A DNA stretch of 64,000 nucleotides from Pseudoxanthomonas dokdonensis (GCF_001431405.1 NZ_LDJL01000011.1:310001-374000), one strand, 5' to 3'; counted from the first letter of the stretch, positions 18,027 through 32,505 are shown. Numbers and translations: made by a program. Notes: generated by a model from the sequence alone, not told the origin.

Positions 18027-18102
18027 TGGTGCCGGAAATAGGAATCGAACCTACGACCTACGCATTACGAATGCGCCGCTCTACCAACTGAGCTATTCCG
18101 GC
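18027..18102 (-). tRNA. tRNA-Thr (anticodon CGU)
   Basis: A 76-nt cloverleaf on the minus strand. Acceptor arms GCCGGAA and TTCCGGC pair perfectly, with D-loop TAGCTCAGTTGGTAGAGC, anticodon loop TTCGTAA (anticodon CGT), and T-arm GTCGTAGGTTCGATTCCTAT. The 3' CCA is encoded. It decodes ACG. It has its own promoter overlapping the end of ispH and its own terminator. Confidence 0.95.
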
Positions 18103-18112
18103 GGGACCGTGA

Positions 18113-18141
18113 ATTTTAGGGGCTGGCCGGGGTCCGGTCAA
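18113..18141 (-). promoter_or_regulatory. predicted promoter of tRNA-Thr
   Basis: On the minus strand TTGACC (-35) and TAAAAT (-10) are 17 bp apart; the -10 ends 11 bp before the tRNA 5' end. The -35 falls on the last codons of ispH. Confidence 0.7.
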
Positions 18142-19088
18142 TTGACCAGTTGCAGGCGCAGTTCCTTGGGCAGAGCGAAGACCATGTTTTCCGGATGCCC
18201 GTCCAGTTCGCCGACCGAGCCGGCACCCAGTTCGCGCAGGCGCTCGATGACGCCTTCGATCAGTACGTCCGGGGCCGAGGCGCCGGCGGTCACCCCGACC
18301 TTGCGCTTGCCGGTGATCCAGGATGGCTGGATTTCCTCGGCGCCGTCGATCAGGTACGACTCCACTCCTTCACGCTCGGCCAGCTCGCGCAGGCGGTTGG
18401 AATTGGAGCTGTTGGGCGAACCCACCACCAGGATCAGGTCGCACTGCGCGGACAGGTCGCGCACCGCGTCCTGGCGGTTCTGGGTGGCGTAGCAGATGTC
18501 GTCGTTCTTCGGCCCCTGCATCGCCGGGAAGCGCTTCTGCAGCGCTTCGATGATGCCGATGGTGTCATCCACCGACAGCGTGGTCTGGGTGGTATGGAAC
18601 AGATTGTCCGGCTGCTCGACTTCCAGGTTCAGGGCGTCGTCCAGATCCTCGACCAGGTAGATCCGGCCACTGCCCTGCTGGGCATCCCACTGGCCCATGG
18701 TGCCTTCGACTTCCGGGTGGCCGGCATGGCCGATCAGGACCACGTCGCGGCCGGCCCGGCAGTGGCGAGCGACTTCGAAGTGGACCTTGGTCACCAGCGG
18801 ACAGGTGGCATCGAAAATCTTGAGACCACGCTGTTCGGCTTCGTTGCGCACTGCCTGCGACACGCCATGGGCGCTGAAGATGACGGTGGCGCCATCCGGC
18901 ACCTCGTCCAGCTCCTCGACGAAGATTGCGCCACGCTGGCGCAGGTCGTCGACGACGAAGCGGTTGTGCACTACTTCATGGCGTACGTAGATCGGGGCGC
19001 CCAGGGTTTCGATGGCGCGTTTGACGATTTCGATGGCGCGGTCGACACCGGCGCAGAAACCACGGGGATTGGCGAGCAGGACGTCCAT
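18138..19088 (-). CDS. ispH: 4-hydroxy-3-methylbut-2-enyl diphosphate reductase IspH
   Basis: A 316-residue [4Fe-4S] enzyme that makes IPP and DMAPP in the last step of the MEP isoprenoid pathway. The three cluster cysteines are in [23 protein letters not shown] and [11 protein letters not shown]. HxxH-type substrate residues ([22 protein letters not shown]) and [10 protein letters not shown] are present. The start [12 protein letters not shown] is the conserved N-terminus. It follows lspA by 7 bp, so it is co-transcribed with the ileS-lspA cluster. Confidence 0.97.
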   Translation of the reverse strand: MDVLLANPRGFCAGVDRAIEIVKRAIETLGAPIYVRHEVVHNRFVVDDLRQRGAIFVEELDEVPDGATVIFSAHGVSQAVRNEAEQRGLKIFDATCPLVTKVHFEVARHCRAGRDVVLIGHAGHPEVEGTMGQWDAQQGSGRIYLVEDLDDALNLEVEQPDNLFHTTQTTLSVDDTIGIIEALQKRFPAMQGPKNDDICYATQNRQDAVRDLSAQCDLILVVGSPNSSNSNRLRELAEREGVESYLIDGAEEIQPSWITGKRKVGVTAGASAPDVLIEGVIERLRELGAGSVGELDGHPENMVFALPKELRLQLVN

Positions 19089-19095
19089 GCGGGGA

Positions 19096-19599
19096 TTATC
19101 GCGCCTTCCTGGCTGACTTGCCGTCGAACAGGCCGAACAGGGCGATGCCAATCGCACCGGCGACGATCGCGGAGTCGGCGATGTTGAACGAGGGCCAGTA
19201 ATGGTCGCGCCAGTACCACTGGATGAAGTCGATGACGTGGCCGTGGATCAGGCGGTCGATGACATTGCCCAGCGCACCGCCGATGACCAGCGCATACGGC
19301 AGCGCCTGACGCCAGTCGCCGCGCGCGGTGCGCGACAGCCAGAATGCCAGCAGGCCACTGATCGCCACCGCCAGCAGGCTGAAGAACCACAGTTGCCAGC
19401 CGCCGGCGTCGCTGAGGAAGCTGAAGGCCGCACCGGTGTTGTAGGTGCGGTACCAGTTCCAGAATCCATCGATGACCGGGATCGCCTTGTACTCGGGCAG
19501 ATCGCTCAGCACCCAGGCCTTGCTCCACTGGTCCAGGGCCACGATCAATACCGACACGATCAACCAGGGCAAGGCGTTGCGGACGGGGCGTTGCTTCAT
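19096..19599 (-). CDS. lspA: lipoprotein signal peptidase LspA
   Basis: A 167-residue aspartic peptidase of the inner membrane that cleaves prolipoprotein signal peptides after lipid addition. It has four predicted helices and the catalytic aspartates in GNVIDR and FNIADS. The ATG at MKQRPVRN has GGAGA at good spacing. An ATG four codons earlier overlaps the ileS stop and is less likely. Typical family length. Confidence 0.96.
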   Translation of the reverse strand: MKQRPVRNALPWLIVSVLIVALDQWSKAWVLSDLPEYKAIPVIDGFWNWYRTYNTGAAFSFLSDAGGWQLWFFSLLAVAISGLLAFWLSRTARGDWRQALPYALVIGGALGNVIDRLIHGHVIDFIQWYWRDHYWPSFNIADSAIVAGAIGIALFGLFDGKSARKAR

Positions 19600-19610
19600 G
19601 GTCGTCTCCA

Positions 19611-22442
19611 TCAGAACCAGGTCCTGGTTTCGCCGGGGCCATCGACATTGCTGACGCAGCGTCCGCACAATTCCGGGTGTTCGGCATGGGCGCCGACGTC
19701 GGCGCGATGGTGCCAGCAGCGCACGCACTTGGCCTTGCTGGTCGGCTTTGCCAGCACGAAGACCTCATCGGCATCGACCGCGCTGACGGTGACGTCGCCG
19801 CTGATCAGCAGGAAGCGCAGTTCCTCGGCCAGCGGCTGCCATTTGGCGGCGGTGGCCGGGTTGACCGAGACCGTGATCTCGGCTTCCAGCGCCGCGCCGA
19901 TCTGGCTGTTGGCGCGCATCGGCTCCAGCACCTTGGACACCTGCTCGCGCAGCGCCAGCAATCTGTCGAAGTCGGTGGCGTTGAGGGCGGCATCGGCCGG
20001 CAGCGGTTGCAGGCCGTCGTACCAGGTCGCGAACAGCACGTTGCCGGCGTGTTCGCCCGGCAGGTACTGCCACATCTCATCGGCGGTGAAGCTGAGCACT
20101 GGTGCGATCCAGCGCACGAACGCTTCGGCGATGTGATGCATCGCGGTCTGCGCCGAACGCCGGCCCAATGAATCCTCGCCCATCGTGTACAGGCGGTCCT
20201 TGGTCACGTCCAGGTACAGCGAACCCAGATCGACGCTGCAGAAGTTCAGCAGCGCCTGGATGATCTCGGCGAAGTCGTAGCGGGTGTAGGCGGCGATGAT
20301 TTTCTGCTGCAGTTCATGCGCGCGATGCACGATCCAGCGATCCAGCGCGACCATCTCCGCCACCGGCACCGCATGCGTCGCCGGGTCGAAACCATGCAGG
20401 TTGCCAAGCAGGAAACGCGCGGTGTTGCGCAGGCGGCGGTAGGCATCGGCATTGCGCTTGAGGATTTCCTGCGACAGCGACATTTCGTTGCTGTAATCCG
20501 CCGAGGCAATCCACAGGCGCAGGATGTCGGCGCCCAGGGTCTTCATGATGTCCTGCGGCTCGATGCCATTGCCCAGCGACTTGGACATCTTGCGGCCGTG
20601 CTCATCGACGGTGAAACCGTGGGTCAGGCATTGCCGGTACGGCGCACGGCCATCGATGGCGACGCCGGTCAGCAGTGAGGTCTGGAACCAGCCGCGATGC
20701 TGATCGGAGCCTTCCAGATACAGATCCGCCGGCTTCGGCAAGCCACGATCCGGCAGCACCGCCTCGTGGGTGACGCCGGAATCGAACCAGACATCGAGGA
20801 TATCGGTGATCTTGTCGTACTGCGCGGCCTCTTCGCCCAGCAGTTCGGCCGCTTCCAGGGTGTACCAGACATCGACACCGCCCTGCTCGACCCGGTCGGC
20901 CACCGCCTGCATCAACTCGACGCTGCGCGGATGTGGCTCGCCACTTTCGCGATGGACAAACAAGGCGATCGGCACACCCCAGGTGCGCTGCCGCGAGATG
21001 GTCCAGTCCGGCCGGCCATCGACCATGCCGCTGATCCGCGCCTTGCCCCATTGCGGGAACCACTGCACCTGCTCGATCGCCGCCAGTGCGTCGCGTCGCA
21101 GATGGTTCTGCTGCATCGAAATGAACCACTGCGGCGTGGCCCGGAACGCAATCGGGGTCTTGTGCCGCCAGCAATGCGGATAGCTGTGTTCCAGCTTGCT
21201 GAAAGCCAGCAGCGTGCCATTGCCACGCAGCGCGTCGACGATGACGTCGTTGGCTTTCCAGATGTGCAGGCCGGCCAGCACCACATCGCCGGCGGGTGGC
21301 GTTGACGGCAGGTAGACACCGCGACCATCGACCGGATTCAGTTGCGCGGCGCTGTACTTGTCCAGCAGCCCGTAGCGTTTGCCGACCACGTAGTCTTCCT
21401 GGCCGTGGCCGGGCGCGGTGTGGACGGCACCGGTGCCGTCGTCGGCGGACACGTGTTCGCCGAGGATCACCGGGATTTCGCGATCGGCATAGAACGGATG
21501 CGACAGCAGCAGGCCTTCCAGTGCGGCGCCGGCAACCCGCGCATGCACGCGCACGTCGGTGACGCCATACCGCTGCAGTACCCGTTCGACCAGCGCGTCG
21601 GCGACCACCAGCCAACGCGGCGTGCCGTTACGCGCCGGCCCTTCGACCAGCGCGTACTCGAGCTCGGCGCCCAGCGATACCGCCAGCGAGGCCGGCAGCG
21701 TCCACGGCGTGGTGGTCCAGATCGGCACCGCCACTTCGACCCCCGCCGGAATCCCGACGTCGAACGCCGCCGCCAATGCCTTGCTGTCACGCACCACGTA
21801 GGCGACATCGATCGCTGGCGAGATTTTGTCCTGGTATTCGATTTCCGCTTCGGCCAGGGCCGAACCACAATCGAAACACCAGTGCACCGGCTTGACCCCG
21901 CGGGTCAGGTGGCCGTTCTCGACGACCTTGGCCAGCGCGCGGATTTCGTTGGCTTCGAAACGGAAATCCAGCGACTTGTACGGATTGTCCCAGTCGCCGA
22001 TCACGCCCAGGCGCTTGAAGTCGCGGCGCTGGATGTCGATCTGCTGGTTGGCGTATTCGCGGCATTTCTGCCGGAATTCGACCGCATCCAGCTTGGTCCC
22101 GACCTTGCCGTACTTCTTTTCGATGGCGATTTCGATCGGCAGGCCGTGGCAATCCCAACCCGGGATGTAAGGCGCGTCGAAACCATCCAGATACCTGGAC
22201 TTGACGATGATGTCCTTGAGGATCTTGTTGACCGCGTGGCCCAGGTGGATGGCGCCATTGGCATACGGCGGGCCATCGTGGAGCAGGAACAGCGGCCGGC
22301 CCTTGGCGTTCTCGCGCAACTGCGCGTACAGGTCATCGGCGTACCAGCGTTCCAGTGTCTGCGGCTCGCGCTTGGGCAGATCACCGCGCATCGGGAAATC
22401 CGTCGCGGGCAGATTGAGGGTTGCTTTGTAATCCTGGGTCAC
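19611..22442 (-). CDS. ileS: isoleucyl-tRNA synthetase
   Basis: A 943-residue class I synthetase that charges tRNA-Ile. The HIGH-type motif is [16 protein letters not shown], the KMSKS motif is [10 protein letters not shown], and the C-terminal zinc site has CVRCW and CGRC. The editing domain (CP1) is in the middle. Length matches E. coli IleS (938 aa). Its start overlaps the ribF stop by 4 bp (ATGA) and its stop is 11 bp from lspA, the classic ribF-ileS-lspA arrangement. Confidence 0.98.
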   Translation of the reverse strand: MTQDYKATLNLPATDFPMRGDLPKREPQTLERWYADDLYAQLRENAKGRPLFLLHDGPPYANGAIHLGHAVNKILKDIIVKSRYLDGFDAPYIPGWDCHGLPIEIAIEKKYGKVGTKLDAVEFRQKCREYANQQIDIQRRDFKRLGVIGDWDNPYKSLDFRFEANEIRALAKVVENGHLTRGVKPVHWCFDCGSALAEAEIEYQDKISPAIDVAYVVRDSKALAAAFDVGIPAGVEVAVPIWTTTPWTLPASLAVSLGAELEYALVEGPARNGTPRWLVVADALVERVLQRYGVTDVRVHARVAGAALEGLLLSHPFYADREIPVILGEHVSADDGTGAVHTAPGHGQEDYVVGKRYGLLDKYSAAQLNPVDGRGVYLPSTPPAGDVVLAGLHIWKANDVIVDALRGNGTLLAFSKLEHSYPHCWRHKTPIAFRATPQWFISMQQNHLRRDALAAIEQVQWFPQWGKARISGMVDGRPDWTISRQRTWGVPIALFVHRESGEPHPRSVELMQAVADRVEQGGVDVWYTLEAAELLGEEAAQYDKITDILDVWFDSGVTHEAVLPDRGLPKPADLYLEGSDQHRGWFQTSLLTGVAIDGRAPYRQCLTHGFTVDEHGRKMSKSLGNGIEPQDIMKTLGADILRLWIASADYSNEMSLSQEILKRNADAYRRLRNTARFLLGNLHGFDPATHAVPVAEMVALDRWIVHRAHELQQKIIAAYTRYDFAEIIQALLNFCSVDLGSLYLDVTKDRLYTMGEDSLGRRSAQTAMHHIAEAFVRWIAPVLSFTADEMWQYLPGEHAGNVLFATWYDGLQPLPADAALNATDFDRLLALREQVSKVLEPMRANSQIGAALEAEITVSVNPATAAKWQPLAEELRFLLISGDVTVSAVDADEVFVLAKPTSKAKCVRCWHHRADVGAHAEHPELCGRCVSNVDGPGETRTWF

Positions 22443-23386
22443 GCCGTTACTCGTCGTTTTTCGTCGGAAAGAAGATGCCGGGCTTGCGCCGCATCCAGCT
22501 GCATCTGCCGGGTCAGGCTGGGCAGATCGGGGAATTTCAGTTCGTCGCGTAGTTTGGCGACAAATTCGACTTCGATGTGGCGACCGTACAGATCACCGGA
22601 GAAATCAAACAGGTGGGCTTCCAGCAGCGGCTCGACACCGTCGACGGTCGGCCGGGTGCCGAAGCTGGACACCGAGGCCATCGGCCGGTCGCCGACGCCA
22701 TGCACCCAGGTCGCGTAGATGCCTGACAGTGCCGGCTTTTTCGGGAAGCGCAAATTGGCGGTGGCAAAGCCCAGCGTGCGTCCCAGCTGCCTGCCGCGCA
22801 CCACCCGCCCGCCAATCGCATACGGCCGGCCGAGCAGATCCGCGGCCTGCTCGAAGGCGCCCAGCCGCAGGTATTCGCGGATACGGGTACTGGAGACGCG
22901 CTCGCCATGCGCGTGCACCGGCGCAATTTCGTGCGCGCTGAAGCCCTGTCGCGCGCCCAGTGCCTGCAGCAGCCCCAGATCACCGCCGCGGCGATGACCG
23001 AAGCGGAAGTCCGGACCAATCCACACCTCGCGCGCGGCCAGGCGCTGCACCAGCACCCGCTGCACGAAGTCCTCGGCGCTGACCGCGGCCAGCCGCTGGT
23101 TGAACCGCAGCAGGCCGATCGCCTCCACGCCCAGGTCCTGCAGTCCCTCGATCTTGGCCCGCGCCAGGGTCAACCGTGGCAGCGGCTCGGCCGTGGCGAA
23201 GAATTCGCGCGGCAATGGCTCGAAACTCAACGCCGCCGGCTGCACGCCCAATGCCCGCGCACGCGAAACCGCATGGCGCACCAACGCCCGATGACCCAAA
23301 TGGAGACCATCGAAGGCGCCGATGCAGACCACGCTACCCTGCGGACACACCGGTCCGCCATCGACGTCACGAAACAGCCTGCTCAT
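22439..23386 (-). CDS. ribF: bifunctional riboflavin kinase / FAD synthetase
   Basis: A 315-residue enzyme that makes FMN and FAD from riboflavin. The N-terminal nucleotidyltransferase domain has [14 protein letters not shown] and the ISSTRIR-like segment [10 protein letters not shown]. The C-terminal kinase domain has [20 protein letters not shown] and [10 protein letters not shown]. Start [11 protein letters not shown]. It is 30 bp after the murJ stop, first of the ribF-ileS-lspA-ispH run. Confidence 0.97.
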   Translation of the reverse strand: MSRLFRDVDGGPVCPQGSVVCIGAFDGLHLGHRALVRHAVSRARALGVQPAALSFEPLPREFFATAEPLPRLTLARAKIEGLQDLGVEAIGLLRFNQRLAAVSAEDFVQRVLVQRLAAREVWIGPDFRFGHRRGGDLGLLQALGARQGFSAHEIAPVHAHGERVSSTRIREYLRLGAFEQAADLLGRPYAIGGRVVRGRQLGRTLGFATANLRFPKKPALSGIYATWVHGVGDRPMASVSSFGTRPTVDGVEPLLEAHLFDFSGDLYGRHIEVEFVAKLRDELKFPDLPSLTRQMQLDAAQARHLLSDEKRRVTA

Positions 23387-23416
23387 TACCTTGAAGTATA
23401 GCCGGGACGCACGTTC

Positions 23417-25030
23417 TCAATGGCCCCGAAGATCACGCGGACGGATGCCCTGCAGCCACAGCAGCGCGGCATACACCGCGCCACCGGCGACCACCATCGC
23501 GGTCAGTCGCCATCCGCGCTGCCACCACAGCCACGGCGTCCAGTCCTGCCACTGCCAGCGCAGCGCCCCGACCACCAGACCCATCGCCAATGTCGCCAGC
23601 AGTAGCTGGCGCAGGAAACGGCCCCAGCCCGGCTGCCGGCGATAGACCCTGGCCTGGCGCAGATACCAGGTCAGCTGCAGGGTGTTGACCCAGCCGGCAA
23701 TGGCGATCGACAGCGCCAGCAACGCATGCATGCCCGGGATCTGCGCGGCGGCCAGCCGATAGTCGCCGCCGCTGCTGGCCAGCGCCGCCTGCCCGGCCGG
23801 GCTCCAGGCCACTACCCCACCGATCAGCGCGAGCACGCAGGCTACGTTGACCACCACCGCGACCACCGCCGCCTTGACCGGGGTCCGGGTGTCCTGCCGC
23901 GAATAGAACGCCGGCGCCAATACCTTGACCAGCAGGAAGGCCGGAATCGCGGTGGCCTGGGCCATCAGGCTGAGGCTGCTCATCCAGCTGTCATGGGCAG
24001 TGAAGCGACGATACTGGAACAAGGTCGCCATCAGCGGTTCGGCGCACAGGATCAGGCCGACGCAGGCAGGCAAGCCCAGCAGCAGGCAGAGCCGGAAGCC
24101 CCAGTCCAGCCCCTTCGAATAGCCATCCTTGTCGGCCGCGGCGTGGCGACTGGACAGGTGCGGCAGGATCACCGTGCCGATGGCGACACCAAACATGCCC
24201 AGCGGAAATTCCAGCAGGCGGTCGCTGTAATACAACCAGCTGACACTGCCGCCAATCAGGGCGAAGGCCACCCAGGAGTTGAACAACAGATTGAACTGCA
24301 CCACCGAGGAACCGAACAGGGTCGGTACCATCAGCCGCAACACCTTGCGCACGCCGGCATGGGCCAGATCCCAGCGCGGCCGCGGCAGCAGGCCGATTTT
24401 CGCCAGCGCCGGCAACTGGAACAGCAACTGCACCAGACCGGCGGCAAACACGCCCCAGGCCAGCGCGGTGACCGAGTAGTTCATCAGTGGTGCCAACCCC
24501 AGCGCGGCGGCAATCATGGTGATGTTCATCAACACCGGCGACAGCGCCGGGATGGCGAACCTGCCATAGCTGTTGAGAATGCTGCCGGCCAGCGATGCCA
24601 GCGAAATGAACAGTGCGTACGGGAAGGTTATCCGCAGCATCTCCGCCAGCAGGTCGGCCTCGGCGCCGGACATGTTGCTGTCGAACAGCGGCGCCAACTG
24701 GTTGGCGAAAATCAGCACCAGTGCGGTCAGCGCCAGCAGGAAGCCGGCCAGGGTGCCGGTGATGCGGTCGATCAGCGCCTTGACCTCGGCCTGGCTGTGG
24801 GTTTCCTTGTATTCAGCCAGCACCGGCACGAAGGCCATCGAAAACGAGCCTTCGGCCGACAGCCGGCGCATGAAATTGGGAATGCGGAAGGCAATCAGGA
24901 AGATGTCCATCGCCGCATTGGCGCCGAAAACAAAGGCATAAACCTGGTCCCGGACCAGGCCGAACACCCGTGACAGCAGGGTCATCGCACTGAAAACGGC
25001 GCTGGAGCGCAGCAGACGGTTGCCGCTCAT
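23417..25030 (-). CDS. murJ: lipid II flippase MurJ
   Basis: A 537-residue MOP-superfamily protein with about 14 transmembrane helices that translocates lipid II across the inner membrane for peptidoglycan synthesis. The N-terminus has the MurJ signature SAMTLLSRVFGLVRDQVYAFVFGA and RIPNFMRRLSAEGSFSMAFVPV. The ATG at MSGNRLLRSS is chosen. It is divergent from rpsT and upstream of ribF, the standard gammaproteobacterial order. Confidence 0.97.
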   Translation of the reverse strand: MSGNRLLRSSAVFSAMTLLSRVFGLVRDQVYAFVFGANAAMDIFLIAFRIPNFMRRLSAEGSFSMAFVPVLAEYKETHSQAEVKALIDRITGTLAGFLLALTALVLIFANQLAPLFDSNMSGAEADLLAEMLRITFPYALFISLASLAGSILNSYGRFAIPALSPVLMNITMIAAALGLAPLMNYSVTALAWGVFAAGLVQLLFQLPALAKIGLLPRPRWDLAHAGVRKVLRLMVPTLFGSSVVQFNLLFNSWVAFALIGGSVSWLYYSDRLLEFPLGMFGVAIGTVILPHLSSRHAAADKDGYSKGLDWGFRLCLLLGLPACVGLILCAEPLMATLFQYRRFTAHDSWMSSLSLMAQATAIPAFLLVKVLAPAFYSRQDTRTPVKAAVVAVVVNVACVLALIGGVVAWSPAGQAALASSGGDYRLAAAQIPGMHALLALSIAIAGWVNTLQLTWYLRQARVYRRQPGWGRFLRQLLLATLAMGLVVGALRWQWQDWTPWLWWQRGWRLTAMVVAGGAVYAALLWLQGIRPRDLRGH

Positions 25031-25060
25031 GCACGGGCCCCCGGTCTGGCGCCCGCCAAC

Positions 25061-25089
25061 TTGACCCAAGTCGCTGAATAGTCCATACT
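25061..25089 (+). promoter_or_regulatory. predicted promoter of rpsT
   Basis: TTGACC (-35) and CATACT (-10) separated by 17 bp in the 110-bp gap between divergent murJ and rpsT. Confidence 0.6.
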
Positions 25090-25140
25090 TTCCTGTCTCA
25101 TTTCCCGTTTCATCATTTTCCCAGATTTCAGGAACCCACT

Positions 25141-25407
25141 GTGGCCAATATCAAGTCCGCCAAGAAGCGCGCCAAGCAGACCGTCGTGCGCAATGCGCGC
25201 AATGCAGGTCAGCGTTCGATGCTGCGCACCTCCGTCAAGAAAGTGTTGAAGGCCATCGAAGCCGGCGACGCCGCTGGCGCCCAGGCGGCTTTCGCCATCG
25301 CCCAGCCGATCCTGGACCGGTTCAGCGCCCGCGGCCTGATCCACAAGAACAAGGCCGCCCGTCACAAGGCTCGCCTGAACACCCGCATCAAGGCGCTGGC
25401 CGCTTAA
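25141..25407 (+). CDS. rpsT: 30S ribosomal protein S20
   Basis: An 88-residue, very basic protein beginning [13 protein letters not shown] with [12 protein letters not shown] near the end, the S20 signature. It binds 16S rRNA. The start is GTG directly at the family N-terminus; a non-ATG start is also used by rpsT in other bacteria, where it takes part in translational autoregulation. A terminator follows 26 bp later. Confidence 0.97.
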   Translation: MANIKSAKKRAKQTVVRNARNAGQRSMLRTSVKKVLKAIEAGDAAGAQAAFAIAQPILDRFSARGLIHKNKAARHKARLNTRIKALAA

Positions 25408-25433
25408 GCGCCAGGCACTGACGGGAAGATACG

Positions 25434-25459
25434 AAAACCCGGCTTCGGCCGGGTTTTTT
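25434..25459 (+). terminator. rho-independent terminator of rpsT
   Basis: ACCCGGC and GCCGGGT pair around a TTCG tetraloop and are followed by six T. Four A precede the stem. Confidence 0.92.
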
Positions 25460-25582
25460 GTTGCCTCGGAGATGGCGCCAGCGAGCCACGGTCGCGCCGG
25501 CGCCGAGCGGCCAGCCGCACTGACTGGCGGGCGGCCGCAAGCCGGCCGGCACTCCGCCATCAGCGGTTGCCGCAGGCCCGCA

Positions 25583-26698
<1,116 letters not shown>

Positions 26699-26755
26699 CT
26701 AGTTTAGCCCGGGCACGCTATCGCCGGTGGCGGCCGCACTAGGCGCGGCTGCAAT

Positions 26756-26779
26756 GAAAAACCCCGCCGAAGCGGGGTT
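26756..26779 (-). terminator. rho-independent terminator of rpmA
   Basis: AACCCCGC and GCGGGGTT pair around a 4-nt loop. On the minus strand the stem is followed by a T run, 56 bp beyond the rpmA stop. Confidence 0.88.
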
Positions 26780-26834
26780 CTTCGAACGTCCGGCGGTCAG
26801 GCCGGACAAGTGCGGTGCGATCGCGATGGCCGTA

Positions 26835-27089
26835 TCAGGCCACCACGCTCACGGTGCGGCGCTTCTTGGCGCCCTTCACCGAGAACTCGACCTTGCCATC
26901 GACCAGCGCGAACAGCGTGTGGTCGCGGCCCAGGCCGACGCCGGTACCCGGATGGAACTGGGTGCCGCGCTGGCGGACGATGATGTTGCCGGCGTCGATG
27001 GCCTGGCCACCGTACACCTTCACGCCCAGCATCTTCGGGTTGGAGTCGCGGCCGTTGCGCGATGAGCCTACGCCCTTTTTATGTGCCAT
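26835..27089 (-). CDS. rpmA: 50S ribosomal protein L27
   Basis: An 84-residue protein starting [17 protein letters not shown], the invariant L27 N-terminus that reaches the peptidyl transferase centre, followed by LGVKVYGGQ and [10 protein letters not shown]. No N-terminal prepeptide of the Firmicutes type. It lies 12 bp after rplU. Confidence 0.98.
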   Translation of the reverse strand: MAHKKGVGSSRNGRDSNPKMLGVKVYGGQAIDAGNIIVRQRGTQFHPGTGVGLGRDHTLFALVDGKVEFSVKGAKKRRTVSVVA

Positions 27090-27101
27090 GACTGCTTCTC
27101 C

Positions 27102-27422
27102 TTACTTGTTGTCACCACCGGCGATGCCGGTGATTTCGATTTCGGTGTAGTACTGCCGATGGCCCATCTGCTTCTTGTGGTGCTTACGGCGACGGAACTT
27201 GATGATGCGAACCTTGTCGGCACGGCCTTGCGACTTGACGGTAGCGGTGACCGAAGCGCCCTTCAGCGCATCGCCCAGCTTGACGCCTTCGCCATCGCCC
27301 AACATCAGGATGTTGTCGAAGGTGATATCCTGGCCGGCCTCGGCATCGAGCTTTTCGACGCGCAGGGTTTCGCCCTTCATCACGCGGTATTGCTTACCGC
27401 CTGTGACTAGAACTGCGTACAT
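27102..27422 (-). CDS. rplU: 50S ribosomal protein L21
   Basis: A 106-residue protein starting [14 protein letters not shown], with the conserved C-terminal [15 protein letters not shown] segment that contacts 23S rRNA. It is followed by rpmA. The ATG at the family N-terminus has GAGGAAA upstream; an in-frame longer reading has no counterpart in the family. A strong promoter lies 60-90 bp upstream. Confidence 0.98.
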   Translation of the reverse strand: MYAVLVTGGKQYRVMKGETLRVEKLDAEAGQDITFDNILMLGDGEGVKLGDALKGASVTATVKSQGRADKVRIIKFRRRKHHKKQMGHRQYYTEIEITGIAGGDNK

Positions 27423-27722
27423 GGGTGTTTCCTCTTCTGTAGTTATTTTATGCCTGCACGCCATCGGGGGCGGACAGAAGCGGAATTGTAAGGGTTTCAG
27501 GCGCTTGCAGTCAAACCCCGTCTCAGCCGGTGAGACCGCCCGGGCCAATCATGAATCCCGGCCTGCGAGCCGCTGGACGGGCACCGGTTGCGCACTTTTG
27601 TAAGCTGCATTTGCCCCCAAATCAGGGACTCGCTACGCTGGGCGATTCACCGTGGCCGGACCGGCCGGCGGTGGAGCTGGAGCCCCAAACCCTCCCTTTC
27701 CTGAACAGGCCACCCTCACGGC
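27423..27722. other. 300-bp divergent control region between rplU and uvrA
   Basis: It carries the rplU promoter on the minus strand. On the plus strand I could not identify a clear uvrA promoter or a recognisable LexA box. Confidence 0.5.
27485..27514 (-). promoter_or_regulatory. predicted promoter of rplU-rpmA
   Basis: On the minus strand TTGACT (-35) and TACAAT (-10) are 18 bp apart, 63 bp upstream of the rplU start. Only one mismatch to consensus in each hexamer. Confidence 0.7.
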
Positions 27723-30694
<2,972 letters not shown>

Positions 30695-30698
<4 letters not shown>

Positions 30699-31123
30699 GT
30701 GAGACCCCGAACAACCCGACCGACGCTCGCAAAGTGCTGGCCCGCATCCCGATCAGCGTGCGCTGGCGCGACATGGACAGCATGGGTCATGTCAACAATG
30801 CCAAGTACATTTCCTACCTGGAAGAAGCGCGCGTGCGCTGGATGCTGACCGTGCCCGGCGTGTCGATGACCGACCGCATCGCGCCGGTCGTGGCCGCCAA
30901 CAACATCAACTACAAGCGGCCATTGACCTGGCCCAACGACGTGGTGGTGGAATTGTATGTGGATCGGCTGGGCACCAGCAGCGTGACCATCGGTCACCGC
31001 ATCGTCTCCAGCGAGGACGCATCGGTGCTGTATTCGGATGGCAACGTGGTGGTGGTGTGGATGGACACCCGTACCGGCCACAGCGCGCCCTTACCCGAGG
31101 CGATCCGCAACGCCTCGCTCTGA
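30695..31123 (+). CDS. acyl-CoA thioesterase, 4HBT hotdog family
   Basis: A 142-residue hotdog-fold protein. The motif [23 protein letters not shown] carries the catalytic Asp of the 4-hydroxybenzoyl-CoA thioesterase/YbgC/FadM family. Substrate is probably a medium- or long-chain acyl-CoA but cannot be set from sequence. Its start overlaps the uvrA stop (ATGA), so it is translationally coupled to a DNA repair gene with no obvious functional link. Confidence 0.9.
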
Positions 31124-31179
31124 TTCACTCGAGCGCCAGCCTGCAGCAGCTGGCGGTCAGTTCTTGCACGCCAGCGACG

Positions 31180-31213
31180 CGCGATGCACAGGCATCGCGT
31201 GCACGCGCGTGCA
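31180..31213. repeat. paired palindromes between convergent genes
   Basis: CGCGATGC and GCATCGCG (perfect 8-bp arms, ACAG loop) are followed immediately by the 14-bp palindrome TGCACGCGCGTGCA. They lie between the thioesterase gene and the oppositely oriented copper chaperone. No T run, so a rho-independent terminator is doubtful; a REP-like or factor-assisted stop is possible. Confidence 0.45.
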
Positions 31214-31215
31214 AC

Positions 31216-31662
31216 TCAACTGGCGTTGGGGTTGGCGCGCACCTGGAAGCTGGCCGGCAGCTCGCGTCCATCCTGCAGCTTGAGCACGATCGACACCTTG
31301 TCGCCCGCCTTGGGCGCGGTCTTCGGTTGCATCAGCATCAGGTGGTAACTGCCGGGCTTGAGTTCGACGCTGCCACCAGCGGGAATCTCCAGCACGTCCA
31401 CTTCGCGCATCCGGTTGATGCCATCGACCACGGTGCTCTGGTGGATGCTGACATCGGCAAACGCCGGACTCGAGGCCGACACCACCTGCAACGGCGTTTC
31501 GCACGGATTGGACAGGGTGGCGAATCCGGCCATCATCGGCATCGCCACCGGCGGCAGGCGGACCCAGGCCGATTCGACCCTGGGCAGGCATTCTGCGGCG
31601 TGAACGGAGGTGCCGGCCAGGGCCAGCGTGGCGGCAAGCAGCCAGCGGGAAGCAATCAGCAT
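31216..31662 (-). CDS. periplasmic PCu(A)C copper chaperone
   Basis: A 148-residue exported protein with signal peptide MLIASRWLLAATLALAGTSVHA. It has the exact H-x10-M-x21-H-x-M copper-binding pattern: His74, Met85, His107, Met109. Proteins of this family (DUF461) bind Cu(I) in the periplasm and help deliver copper to the CuA or CuB site of cytochrome oxidase. It stands alone, divergent from a crotonase gene. Two extra cysteines (25 and 54) could form a disulfide. Confidence 0.93.
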   Translation of the reverse strand: MLIASRWLLAATLALAGTSVHAAECLPRVESAWVRLPPVAMPMMAGFATLSNPCETPLQVVSASSPAFADVSIHQSTVVDGINRMREVDVLEIPAGGSVELKPGSYHLMLMQPKTAPKAGDKVSIVLKLQDGRELPASFQVRANPNAS

Positions 31663-31721
31663 GGGAATACACCGTTGAAGCGTGGCCCTATGATAATGGC
31701 CTGACTTCCGGGAGAACATGA

Positions 31722-32498
31722 ATGAGCGATCTGGTGCAGTGCATCGACCACGGCGACATCCGCGAAATCCGTATGGCGCGGGCACCGGTGAATGCGTTGG
31801 ATACCGCGCTGTGCCGGGCCTTGATCCACGATCTCGACACCGCCATCGGTGACGGCGTGCGTGGCATCGTGCTGTCCGGCGGCGAACGGATTTTTTCCGC
31901 CGGCATGGATGTGCCGCACCTGTTGTCGCATGGCGACAATCGGGCTGCGTTGCTGGACAGCTGGCAGGCGTTCTTCGGCGTCGCCCGCACCCTGGCCGGA
32001 TCGCGGGTGCCGGTGGTCGCCGCGATCAGCGGCCACGCGCCCGCCGGCGGCTGCGTGCTGGCGCTGTGCTGCGATTACCGGGTAATGGCGCGCAGCGTGG
32101 ATCCGGCGCGCCCCTTCGCGATCGGTCTCAATGAAACCCAGGTCGGTCTGGTGGTGCCCGAAGGCATCCAGCGTCTGATGCGCCGCGTGGTCGGCAATTA
32201 CCGCGCCGAGCGCCTGCTGGTGGCCGGCGAGATGGTCGCCGCCGAGCGTGCACTGGAACTGGGACTGGTCGATGAACTGACCGAACAATCGAATGTCCGC
32301 GCCCGCGCATTGCAATGGTTGCAGCAGCTGCTGGCATTGCCGCAACAGCCAATGCTGCGTACCCGCGCCATTGCCCGCGAGGATCTGGTGGAAGCATTGT
32401 CGCCGCAGTTCATTGAACTGGAACGTTTCGTCGATGCCTGGCAGGAACCCGATACGCAAGCGGCATTGCAGGCATTGGTGGCAAAGCTGCGCAAGTAG
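31722..32498 (+). CDS. enoyl-CoA hydratase/isomerase family protein
   Basis: A 258-residue crotonase. The oxyanion-hole segments are visible as SGGERIFSAGMDVPHLL and AISGHAPAGGCVLALCCDYRVM. The usual acidic pair of true hydratases is not clear: the second position region is NETQVGLVVPEGIQRLM. It may be an isomerase or another crotonase enzyme of fatty acid or related acyl-CoA metabolism. GGGAG precedes the ATG. It converges with the PstS-OmpA fusion gene. Confidence 0.88.
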   Translation: MSDLVQCIDHGDIREIRMARAPVNALDTALCRALIHDLDTAIGDGVRGIVLSGGERIFSAGMDVPHLLSHGDNRAALLDSWQAFFGVARTLAGSRVPVVAAISGHAPAGGCVLALCCDYRVMARSVDPARPFAIGLNETQVGLVVPEGIQRLMRRVVGNYRAERLLVAGEMVAAERALELGLVDELTEQSNVRARALQWLQQLLALPQQPMLRTRAIAREDLVEALSPQFIELERFVDAWQEPDTQAALQALVAKLRK

Positions 32499-32505
32499 GA
32501 TCCTG

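Noticed and set aside
17686-18492. A 268-residue reading frame on the plus strand
   Set aside because: It runs through tRNA-Thr and its terminator and then antisense to ispH.
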